From Bacteroidota bacterium (GTDB taxonomy: Bacteria > Bacteroidota > Bacteroidia > Bacteroidales > P3), in NCBI GenBank assembly GCA_030540495.1, contig JAUNWC010000017.1, positions 1 to 11,977 on the forward strand: a stretch of 11,977 nt of DNA, written 5' to 3'. A model generated the notes under the pieces. That model ran no database searches. It was given only the letters and a program-made list of their open reading frames with translations, and was not told the origin of the DNA. Below, piece after piece: positions 1 through 7,096 of the stretch. Positions within the stretch are counted from its first letter, which is position 1. The number at the start of each line of letters is the position of its first letter. A program made the translations under genes and the position numbers.

Positions 1-158
1 TCTTCCTCTGAGTTTGTATTAACTTTTGCAATAATATAATGGTCTAACTGTTTGGAAAATAAATCAAATTGGCTTATCCATTTCTGAGCAAAGAGATTAT
101 TTGATAATAGAAACAGCATGCAGGTTAGACAACCTGACATAAAAGCATTCTTTTTCAT
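1..158 (-). CDS. Secreted protein of unknown function, N-terminal fragment
   Basis: An open frame begins at an ATG at 158-156 and stays open for 52 codons to the window edge, so only the N-terminus is present. The translation starts MKKNAFMSGC and contains a hydrophobic stretch (about residues 11-18). This is followed by LFAQKW, which fits a type I signal peptide cleaved before Gln24, a common arrangement in Bacteroidota. After it comes a short amphipathic stretch containing FDLFSKQLDHYI. There is no lipobox, so a periplasmic or outer-membrane protein is more likely than a lipoprotein. The leader just upstream is very A-rich, as is usual in this phylum. The visible part is too short to assign a family. 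Separation from the upstream gene by 112 bp suggests it may have its own promoter. Confidence 0.7.
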   Translation of the reverse strand, partial: MKKNAFMSGCLTCMLFLLSNNLFAQKWISQFDLFSKQLDHYIIAKVNTNSEE

Positions 159-181
159 TCTTTTATTTTTTTTGTTTTATA

Positions 182-189
182 TGTCGATA
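182..189 (-). promoter_or_regulatory. Tentative -7 box (TATCGACA) for the left-edge gene
   Basis: On the minus strand the sequence reads TTATATCGACAT and ends 23 nt before the ATG at 158. This is close to the 25-nt spacing of the two better TATCTTTG boxes in this window. It matches only the TATC half of the Bacteroidota TAnnTTTG consensus. A TTG lies about 16 nt upstream as a poor -33 candidate. The position supports the call more than the sequence does. Confidence 0.3.
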
Positions 190-212
190 TAACGAAGAGA
201 GTAAACAATTAT

Positions 213-238
213 TATAAAAAATATTAATGTTTTTTATA
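213..238 (-). repeat. A/T-only inverted repeat in the 112-bp intergenic gap
   Basis: TATAAAAAA (213-221) and TTTTTTATA (230-238) are perfect 9-bp complements around an 8-nt loop. The repeat lies between the stop codon of the large exported-protein gene and the tentative promoter of the left-edge gene. It could be a weak transcription terminator for the five-gene cluster, or an A-tract element near the promoter. A stem made only of A/T in an A/T-rich gap could also be chance. The rest of the gap (159-270) shows nothing else convincing. Confidence 0.35.
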
Positions 239-270
239 TATTTTCTTCTTGAAAAGAAATATGCTTAAAA

Positions 271-3144
271 TCAAATACTTATATTAAACAACAGCGAGGC
301 AAAAGTCTGCTTAGTTTTATGTACATACCCCATTCTTATACCAACATCTAAGGGAAAAGTAATTGTGAAAACATGTATTTTGGCAAGAATATCAGAGCCA
401 AAAGAACGAAAAATCTCTTTGTCGTATGAGCCAACATTATAGAAAGGTCGGGCAATAAGTCGTTTGATATACAAGAGGTTTTTGATGCCGGAGTCGGGGT
501 AGATTATAGGAAAGTTATAGGTCAAAAGCAAGCCACAGTATTTCTTAGGAAGTATGGTGTACATACCTCTGACAAAATTGACTTCATTGGGAAAATAATA
601 AATATCGGGTGTATTTATCTGCCAAGAGGAAGTAATGGCAAAACTATGATTTCTCCACAGACCAGGAATAAAAACTTGGCTTGAGAAAGAAAGTATATAA
701 GCATTTTCTAATGTTAGAGTTCTTGTGTATTTTATGGAGGTTATATGCCCCCAACGAGGATAAAGGTCGTTGCTTGCCTGTGAGGCATAGTTGGCAAGTT
801 GTAAGGAATAACCCATAGAGTTGAAAAGAGTAATAGGAACTTTGGTTTCGTTGTTAAAAATATTTGTCAAAGAATAGTGAAAACTTATGTTTAAGTTGTT
901 ATAGAAGTTTCTGTTTGTCCATGTAAAAGGAAGGGTAATATCAGTTTTAAGGCTTATTTCATCAAAATTAAGATACTTTACAAGATTGGAATCCAAATTC
1001 CTACTCACATCCCTCGGACGAAAATTAAGGGTAAAGTCCAAAATAGGATAAAGAGCCGAAAAAGTATAATGAACAAAAAGAGTATTTTTATCGTTTATAT
1101 GATAGTTATACCCCGCACTGAGTACAGAGGTAGAAAGCAGGTTTTGAGACATAATACTTGCTCCCCAGCCCAATTCTTGCGATTGTATATCCACAAAGAT
1201 GGGCGCCCAAGAGTGAATATTTATACCATGCCAAAACTTATTGTATTTTTTTACTTCAAAAACAGTATCCTTTTTTATCATATCCTTGTTTAAGATAAAA
1301 TTCTCTTGCTCTTGATTGATTATGGTCAAATCAAACAAAGGAGAGGTTTGGTTAAGGTTGTATGCTTTTGCAAAATAAGGCAAAGACACTATACGAAACC
1401 CATTAGCAGTATAAGTACTCAAACAAATGGTACTATCATAAATAAAATAACTATCCACTCCGTATTTCTCGTTTGTGTGTATTTGCATATCGGAAGTATC
1501 GTTTATATTTATACTTACTATTTGCGAGCAGTTGTCAATATCTTTTATAAAATATACTCTGTTGTTAAAAATTTTTAGTTTGCTAATGTTGTCGTAACTT
1601 GATTTGCTAACTTCAGTAAAATCATCGGTGTTTTGGTTATATCTTACTATATGTTTTCCATTTGCGTCGGTGGAAATAAGAAATATATTTCCACTTGCCT
1701 TATCTATGGCAGGATAAGAAAAACCATATGAGCCTTTCAAGTACTTGTCTTTTAGAAAAGAGGAGTGTATGATTTCGTTTATTTTTCTATATCTTAGGAA
1801 TTTGGAATCGGGAGCAATGATGGAAAGACTTTGATTGTCCAAACTATCTGTCCTGATTGCTACCAACAAAGAGTCTGAAAAATGATAAACAGGGTTAAAG
1901 AAAATAGAGTTAGAGGTTATTCTTCTGTACTTATCTTGTTTCAAATCATATTCTATTATATCGGAATTGCTCTCTTGTTGCCAACGTATATTGGGAGAAT
2001 ATTGAGCATAAAGTATGCAAGAATCTTTGTAATCAAAATAATAATTTTCCAAATAAGGCAAAAACAAGACTTTTCTTTCCTCTGAGGGAGTTATTCTGAC
2101 TAATTGCTGAGACTCAAATTGCGAAGTTTTGATAGCAAAAACGGTGGTATCGTTTATTTGAATAGGGTTTTTGTAATTGCAATATTCTTTATTTTCTTTG
2201 TTCCATTGTTTTATTATGGGAATAGTGGTAGTGTCTTTTGTGTTTTCTTTTTCTTGCCACTGACTTTGCATAAAAGACAATGTTTCTTTATACAAATCAT
2301 TGAAACTTATATTTTTGTTGCTATTTCTTGTTTTCCCAAAAGAGGTTAGCCTCCACCAATTTCTGCCCACGTTCTCCAAACAATCTCCCCAAATATCTTT
2401 GCCATATTTTTTTCTTGCATACGAAACCATAAAATATCCTAAAGCATATTCATCCAAGACAAAATCCTTCATACTTCCGAGCAACATTTTATCTGGTTTG
2501 TATAATTTACCTGTTTCTATCATGGCTTTGAAATACATATTATAAGTAGGTGTTTGCCCTCTTCCTGTGGGCGATAGAGCCGTTTCTGCCACCACAGCGT
2601 CTCCCTCCAAAAACCAATATGGCAACCAAATTCCACATACTGCTCCGGGTATATGCTCGCCAAATATCTTGCCCATCCATTTTGTAATGCCAACATTAAG
2701 GGCTTGCATTTGGGAAGAATGCCTATATTCGTGCAAAGCAAGTTGCCAAAAATAAGGATAAGCATAGTTGTCCATAGAAGGAGAAGACCAAAACTCCATA
2801 CGTTTAGGAGCCCAAACAGCAAGACCATTGCTCTTGGCAGAAGGAGGGTGGAGGAGAATAGGCACCTTGGGAGTAGTGGTTGTCAAACTCTCCGATATCT
2901 TAGGTATTAGAGTATCAAGTATACGTGCTAATTCTTGTGCTTTTGGCTCATAATAATCAGGGAAAACTATTTGAAAATCCTTTGTATCTATTTGATTATA
3001 TTTTATTTCTGTATGATTGTTGCCACTGACATTGTATTGAGAATAAGTTTTAAATGGTAGTAAAAAGACAAAAAACATTAAAGCCCCCAAGACAAACAAG
3101 GGCTTTAATGTTTTTTTACAGCGAGATAAATTCTCTCTAATCAC
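271..3144 (-). CDS. Exported gluzincin-like / beta-propeller / outer-membrane barrel protein
   Basis: The gene encodes 957 residues. The N-terminus is basic and then hydrophobic (about residues 15-31), ending in TYSQ, a plausible signal peptide cut near residue 35. The motif HEYRH at 138-142 matches the HExxH zinc site of gluzincin peptidases. A downstream FLEGDAVVAE stretch (Glu180, Glu187) could supply the third ligand. Residues of about 310-640 hold repeated short beta-strand blocks with Asp/Asn-rich turns, resembling a TolB/WD40-like propeller. From about 650 (HSWAP, then SQNLLSTSVLSAGYNY) to the C-terminal strand LLFNISI, alternating aromatic and polar residues suggest an outer-membrane barrel. 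I infer a surface or periplasm-facing protein, perhaps a peptidase, with unknown substrate. The start is a GTG at 3144 sharing its G with the TAG stop of pepD. An in-frame stop lies two codons upstream, and the next Met (residue 23) would destroy the signal peptide. It is the last gene of the cluster. Confidence 0.85.
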   Translation of the reverse strand: MIRENLSRCKKTLKPLFVLGALMFFVFLLPFKTYSQYNVSGNNHTEIKYNQIDTKDFQIVFPDYYEPKAQELARILDTLIPKISESLTTTTPKVPILLHPPSAKSNGLAVWAPKRMEFWSSPSMDNYAYPYFWQLALHEYRHSSQMQALNVGITKWMGKIFGEHIPGAVCGIWLPYWFLEGDAVVAETALSPTGRGQTPTYNMYFKAMIETGKLYKPDKMLLGSMKDFVLDEYALGYFMVSYARKKYGKDIWGDCLENVGRNWWRLTSFGKTRNSNKNISFNDLYKETLSFMQSQWQEKENTKDTTTIPIIKQWNKENKEYCNYKNPIQINDTTVFAIKTSQFESQQLVRITPSEERKVLFLPYLENYYFDYKDSCILYAQYSPNIRWQQESNSDIIEYDLKQDKYRRITSNSIFFNPVYHFSDSLLVAIRTDSLDNQSLSIIAPDSKFLRYRKINEIIHSSFLKDKYLKGSYGFSYPAIDKASGNIFLISTDANGKHIVRYNQNTDDFTEVSKSSYDNISKLKIFNNRVYFIKDIDNCSQIVSININDTSDMQIHTNEKYGVDSYFIYDSTICLSTYTANGFRIVSLPYFAKAYNLNQTSPLFDLTIINQEQENFILNKDMIKKDTVFEVKKYNKFWHGINIHSWAPIFVDIQSQELGWGASIMSQNLLSTSVLSAGYNYHINDKNTLFVHYTFSALYPILDFTLNFRPRDVSRNLDSNLVKYLNFDEISLKTDITLPFTWTNRNFYNNLNISFHYSLTNIFNNETKVPITLFNSMGYSLQLANYASQASNDLYPRWGHITSIKYTRTLTLENAYILSFSSQVFIPGLWRNHSFAITSSWQINTPDIYYFPNEVNFVRGMYTILPKKYCGLLLTYNFPIIYPDSGIKNLLYIKRLIARPFYNVGSYDKEIFRSFGSDILAKIHVFTITFPLDVGIRMGYVHKTKQTFASLLFNISI

Positions 3145-4598
3145 TATTTAACAGGTATGTTTTTAATAGTTTCTTCAAGGAATTTGTAGAACAAACCAAC
3201 AGATTTGATATTTACTCTTTCGTCTGGTGAGTGTGGGTGCTCTATGGTAGGACCAAAACTAATCATATCCCAATTCTTATACAAACCTCCCATAACTCCA
3301 CATTCCAAACCAGCGTGTATTGCCATAACCTTAGCCTCTTTGTCAAACAATTTATGATACAATTCACGCATTTCTCTAAGTATGGCTGAGTTCATATTTG
3401 GTTTCCATCCCGGATACTCTCCCGTAAATACTATCTCATCGCCTGCCAAATCTACTACACTCTTCATCATCATGGCAAAATCCTTCTTTTCACTATCCAC
3501 AGAGGAACGTATCAAACAACAGATTCTAACCACTCCCTCTTCGCTTTTTACTATTGCAAGATTGGAAGAAGTTTCCACAAGGTTTGCCATACTGTCTGAC
3601 ATTCTGTATATTCCATTAGGAAGAGCATAAACGGTGTTGATAACTTTCTTTGAGCAACAATCTTTCATCATACTTGATGGATTAGCCGTTGGCTCCAAAG
3701 AGATGGTAAAATCTTTTTCCGTCTCAGATAATTCGTTCTTTATTTCTTTGTTTAGTTTTTCTACTATTTCTTTTGCTTTTGCTGTGTTGTTGGTTGGCAA
3801 AGCAATAATTGCCATAGCATCCCTTGGTATGGCATTGCGCATATTTCCACCCTCTATTTCACACAATCTTACATCCACTTCCTCCAAAGCCTTCAATATA
3901 CGGAACAGAGATTTGTTGGCATTGCCTCTTTGAAGTATAATATCCATACCAGAGTGTCCTCCTTTGAATCCTTTAACTGCAAGTACAAAAGAAGTTCTAC
4001 CAGTCTCCACTGGTTCGGTTCCATATTTTAGTTTTATAGTAGCATCCACTCCTCCGGCACAACCAACATAAAGTTCGCCCTCGGTTTCGGAGTCAAGATT
4101 AAGAAGTATTTCGCCTTCCAATTCTCCAGCCTCCAAGCCAAATGCTCCCGTCATACCTGTCTCTTCGTCTATGGTAAGCAAAGCCTCCATTGGTCCGTGA
4201 GGTAAGGTTTCGTCTGTCATAATAGCAAGAGCGGCCGCTACTCCTATTCCGTTATCTGCTCCAAGCGTTGTTCCCTTTGCTCTTACCCATTCGCCGTCTA
4301 TCCATGGCTGTATAGGGTCATTGACAAAATCGTGTTTTACCTCCTCGTTTTTCTGAGGCACCATATCTATATGGGCTTGAAGAATAACTCCTTTGCGGTT
4401 TTCCATACCAGAGGTGGCAGGTTTTTTAAGAATAATATTGCCTATTTTATCTGTAACACAAGCAATATTGTGCTTTTTTGCATAGTCAATTATGGCTGCT
4501 CTTACTTTTTGTTCATGCTTGCTCGGACGAGGATTCTCGCAAAGCATATCAAAATTTTCCCAAACCCTTTTAGGCTCTAAATTTCTTATTTCACTCAT
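3144..4598 (-). CDS. pepD: Aminoacyl-histidine dipeptidase (Xaa-His dipeptidase, M20C)
   Basis: This 484-residue metallopeptidase hydrolyses Xaa-His dipeptides such as carnosine, and often other dipeptides, in the cytoplasm. The length is normal for PepD. All expected M20 residues are visible: His76 and Asp78 in QAHIDM, bridging Asp115 in GADNGIG, Glu145-Glu146 in DEETGM, Asp169 in NLDSETEGE, and a C-terminal His in EHPHSPDERV (His456). The lid/dimerisation segment begins near GFKGGHSGMDI (about 210-220) and includes GNMRNAIPRDA. There is no signal peptide. It lies 16 nt after ispE, and its TAG stop overlaps the GTG of the next gene by 1 nt, so translation of the two is probably coupled. Release of histidine from peptides would complement hutI two genes upstream, but that link is inferred. 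Confidence 0.96.
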   Translation of the reverse strand: MSEIRNLEPKRVWENFDMLCENPRPSKHEQKVRAAIIDYAKKHNIACVTDKIGNIILKKPATSGMENRKGVILQAHIDMVPQKNEEVKHDFVNDPIQPWIDGEWVRAKGTTLGADNGIGVAAALAIMTDETLPHGPMEALLTIDEETGMTGAFGLEAGELEGEILLNLDSETEGELYVGCAGGVDATIKLKYGTEPVETGRTSFVLAVKGFKGGHSGMDIILQRGNANKSLFRILKALEEVDVRLCEIEGGNMRNAIPRDAMAIIALPTNNTAKAKEIVEKLNKEIKNELSETEKDFTISLEPTANPSSMMKDCCSKKVINTVYALPNGIYRMSDSMANLVETSSNLAIVKSEEGVVRICCLIRSSVDSEKKDFAMMMKSVVDLAGDEIVFTGEYPGWKPNMNSAILREMRELYHKLFDKEAKVMAIHAGLECGVMGGLYKNWDMISFGPTIEHPHSPDERVNIKSVGLFYKFLEETIKNIPVK

Positions 4599-4614
4599 AA
4601 TTCTATATATTTTT

Positions 4615-5454
4615 TTATTGTTTTATCTTTTCTTGATATACAAATAGTTCCTTATTTTTTCTTAACTCTCCTAAATCTTGCTCTTTCTCAAATATACCAA
4701 ACACAGTTGCACCACTGCCCGACATTTGAGCATACATTGCTCCCATATCATACAACATTTGTTTTATTTGCAACAGTATAGGATGTTTCTCAAAAAGCCC
4801 TTGCTCAAAATCATTTCTTACATAATTTTTCCATTCCCTTATATTCTCTACTCTCAAATTTCTAAGGTCAAAGGGCTTCTTTGTTATATTTACATTGCTG
4901 TAAGCCTCTTTGGTAGAAATATTTAGATTTGGTTTTATCAAAACTACAAAATAATCTTTTAGGCTCAAAGAATGTTTTTTCATTTTTTCTCCTCTGCCAC
5001 AAACAAAACTTGCCCTATTCTCTACAAAAAACATATTATCCGAGCCAAGCATAGAGGCATAATGGTGATATTGCTCTGAAGAGAGGTTAAGGTTAAATTT
5101 AAAGTCAGTGAGTTTTAAACAAAAAGTTGCGTCAGAAGAACCTCCGCCCAAACCTGCAAAACACGGGATACCTTTATTTAAATGTATTTTAACCGATTTT
5201 ATATTTGGAAAATCCTTCTCTAACAGACGAAAAGCCTTTAATACACTGTTGTTTTCATCCTCTTTAACGTAACCTTCTTTTACTCCTAAGCCAGAAAGGG
5301 AAAATTTTGTTTTACCTTCTTTGTTTATTCTCATTTCCAAAGCATCACACAATCCCAAAGGATAGAAGATGGATTCCAAATTATGATAACCATCCTTCCT
5401 TTTGCCCGTAACAAACAAGCCTATATTTATTTTGCAGTTTGGAAAAAAAATCAT
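4615..5454 (-). CDS. ispE: 4-diphosphocytidyl-2-C-methyl-D-erythritol kinase (IspE)
   Basis: The 279-residue GHMP-family kinase phosphorylates the 2-OH of 4-diphosphocytidyl-2-C-methyl-D-erythritol, the fourth step of the MEP isoprenoid pathway, in the cytoplasm. In order, it shows PNCKINIGL (catalytic-region Lys8), DGYHNLES (Tyr23/His24, substrate binding), the ATP loop GLGGGSSDAT (101-110), GSDNMFF carrying the presumed catalytic Asp139, and the C-terminal MSGSGATVFG loop (244-253). Many homologues read GSDVPFF or similar at the Asp139 site, so the NM pair here is unusual, but the Asp is kept. The length fits the family. It lies 18 nt after hutI and 16 nt before pepD and appears to be co-transcribed with both. 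Confidence 0.96.
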   Translation of the reverse strand: MIFFPNCKINIGLFVTGKRKDGYHNLESIFYPLGLCDALEMRINKEGKTKFSLSGLGVKEGYVKEDENNSVLKAFRLLEKDFPNIKSVKIHLNKGIPCFAGLGGGSSDATFCLKLTDFKFNLNLSSEQYHHYASMLGSDNMFFVENRASFVCGRGEKMKKHSLSLKDYFVVLIKPNLNISTKEAYSNVNITKKPFDLRNLRVENIREWKNYVRNDFEQGLFEKHPILLQIKQMLYDMGAMYAQMSGSGATVFGIFEKEQDLGELRKNKELFVYQEKIKQ

Positions 5455-5472
5455 TTTACAATCAGGTTATAT

Positions 5473-6702
5473 TTATACTTCTTTGCCGTTAAGGAATGTT
5501 TTATATACTTTGTTTTCTCCGTATGCGTATGGTAGATATTCCAAAGTAGGTATTTTTTCGGTAATATAGAAATTTGCTTTCTTGCCTTTACATATAGAAC
5601 CTAAATTATCAACAACGTCCATAGCGTATGCCGTATTTATGGTTGTAGCATTTAAGGCTTCTTGTGGCAAAAGTCTATAATTCACACAAGCAAAGGAAAG
5701 AACAAGTTGCATATTGCCACTTGGCGAAGAACCTGGATTGTAGTCTGAGGCAAAAGCAACAGGCAATCCTGCCGTAATCATCTCCCTTGCTGGAGCCAAA
5801 GGCATATTAAGGAAAAAGGCTGCTCCCGGCAAAACTGTTGGCATTGTCATAGAAGACTTCAAATATTTTATTTCTTCTGCTCCCGTGTATTCCAAATGGT
5901 CTACGCTTAGAGCGTTGTATTTTACTCCCACCTGAATACCACCAGAGGCGGCAAGTTCGTTGGCATGTATTTTTGGTTTCAAACCACGTTTTACTCCCTC
6001 GTAAAGCATTCTATCTGTTTGCTCCACACTAAAAAATCCTCTGTCACAAAATACATCAATAAAATCTGCCAAGCCTTCCTCTGCTACCTTTGGTATCATT
6101 TCGTTTATAATCTTATCCACAAACGCCTCTATATTGTTTTTATATTCCAAAGGTACGCCGTGAGCACCAAGGAAGTTGGCTTTTATGGTCAAAGGAGAGT
6201 TTTCTTTTAATCTTCTGATAACTCTCAGCATTTTCAACTCTGCTTCTGTGGTAAAACCATAACCCGATTTTATTTCCACTGCACCTGTGCCATATCTTAT
6301 TATTTTCTCCAATCGTTGCATAGCATCCTCATAGAGTTCTTCTTCAGAGGCTTTTTGCAAACGCAAAGCAGAGTTAATAATTCCACCTCCTCTTTGTGCT
6401 ATTTCTTCGTATGAAAGTCCTTTTATCTTGTCAATATATTCTATTTCCCTGCTACCCGCATAAACAAGGTGAGTGTGTGAGTCGCAAAACGAAGGCAAAA
6501 CCATTCGTCCCTCTGCTTCTATTTCTTTATCTGCATTAGGACAAGTCTCCATTGAGCCAAAATCCTTTATTACTCCATCCTCCACAAGCAAAAAAGCATT
6601 ATCTATGCTCCTTACCTCTGCCATGTCTTTGCCACACACAGCCAAACGAGCCTTATCTTCTACTTGAATAAGACTCTTTATATTTTTGATAACTAATCTC
6701 AT
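5473..6702 (-). CDS. hutI: Imidazolonepropionase (HutI)
   Basis: This 409-residue amidohydrolase converts 4-imidazolone-5-propanoate to N-formimidoyl-L-glutamate, the third step of histidine degradation. The metal site is complete: His76 and His78 in CDSHTHLVYAG, His246 in IHANEL, and Asp320 in ASDYNPGSSPSGN. His181 (GAHGVP) and His269 (VDHLEYTGA) are also in place. The C-terminal segment with NATTINTAYAM and GSICKGKKANF is the usual composite-domain end of the family, and the length is typical. The ATG lies 5 nt after the stop of the lipoprotein gene, so both are read from the same promoter. No hutH, hutU or formiminoglutamate-processing gene is in this window, so hutI is separated here from the other steps of its pathway. 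Confidence 0.97.
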   Translation of the reverse strand: MRLVIKNIKSLIQVEDKARLAVCGKDMAEVRSIDNAFLLVEDGVIKDFGSMETCPNADKEIEAEGRMVLPSFCDSHTHLVYAGSREIEYIDKIKGLSYEEIAQRGGGIINSALRLQKASEEELYEDAMQRLEKIIRYGTGAVEIKSGYGFTTEAELKMLRVIRRLKENSPLTIKANFLGAHGVPLEYKNNIEAFVDKIINEMIPKVAEEGLADFIDVFCDRGFFSVEQTDRMLYEGVKRGLKPKIHANELAASGGIQVGVKYNALSVDHLEYTGAEEIKYLKSSMTMPTVLPGAAFFLNMPLAPAREMITAGLPVAFASDYNPGSSPSGNMQLVLSFACVNYRLLPQEALNATTINTAYAMDVVDNLGSICKGKKANFYITEKIPTLEYLPYAYGENKVYKTFLNGKEV

Positions 6703-6707
6703 TTTTT

Positions 6708-7007
6708 TTATTTTTCAGAACAAGTTATAACACAATTCTCTGTAAATATTCCTTGCCACTTTTCTGGCACATCTTCTAAGGTTATTTCCGAGCAATCTTT
6801 TCCCCAATCCGAAAACAAAAAACTTCTATTTTCGCCATCGGAATAAATGTTTTCTGCATACTCTTCTCCCTTTTCATTTGTATTGGTAACTGTGCCAGAA
6901 ATAATCTTATCTACTGCTGTGCATTCACAATCCTCACTACTGCTACAAGAGGATAGCAAACCTACTACCACAACGAGCACCGACAATATTGCTAAATGTT
7001 TTTTCAT
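6708..7007 (-). CDS. Small Cys-containing lipoprotein of unknown function
   Basis: The gene encodes 99 residues. It begins MKKHLAILSVLVVVVGLLSSC, a clear type II signal peptide with lipobox LSSC and lipidated Cys21. The following SSSED places acidic residues at +4 and +5, resembling the Bacteroidota lipoprotein export signal that sends proteins to the outer leaflet. This suggests, but does not prove, a surface location. The mature part is acidic, with a CECT motif (Cys27, Cys29) and three later cysteines (in KDCSE, ENCVI and TCSEK), so disulfides are possible. I recognise no domain. The start is fixed by the signal peptide and by a promoter box 25 nt upstream. It is the first gene of the cluster lipoprotein-hutI-ispE-pepD-exported protein. 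Confidence 0.8.
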   Translation of the reverse strand: MKKHLAILSVLVVVVGLLSSCSSSEDCECTAVDKIISGTVTNTNEKGEEYAENIYSDGENRSFLFSDWGKDCSEITLEDVPEKWQGIFTENCVITCSEK

Positions 7008-7032
7008 TTCTTAATTAGATATTTATTTTTTG

Positions 7033-7040
7033 CAAAGATA
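7033..7040 (-). promoter_or_regulatory. Bacteroidota-type -7 box (TATCTTTG) for the five-gene cluster
   Basis: On the minus strand TTATATCTTTGCAA contains a perfect TAnnTTTG box ending 25 nt before the lipoprotein ATG. A TTTG at 7055-7058 lies only 14 nt upstream, closer than the usual 19-21 nt for a -33 element, so the upstream half is uncertain. The extended context ATATCTTTGCA and the 25-nt distance are the same as at the dnaE promoter. Poly-A and poly-T tracts lie just upstream. Confidence 0.7.
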
Positions 7041-7061
7041 TAATTTTTTTGTAGCAAAGAG

Positions 7062-7095
7062 AAAAAAAATTAAAATAAGTTTAGTTATTTTTTTT
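7062..7095 (-). repeat. A/T inverted repeat upstream of the lipoprotein promoter
   Basis: An A8T run (7062-7070) and an AT8 run (7087-7095) form a perfect 9-bp A/T palindrome with a 16-nt loop. It sits between the decamer repeat and the promoter. It could act as upstream A-tract DNA for the promoter or as a weak terminator for dnaE-queG. A similar A/T palindrome sits in the intergenic gap at 213-238. Confidence 0.35.
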
Positions 7096-7096
7096 G

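Noticed and set aside
159..270. A riboswitch or small RNA in the gap before the left-edge gene
   Set aside because: The gap is only 112 bp and almost entirely A/T, with one A/T palindrome and no GC stems or conserved aptamer-like core.
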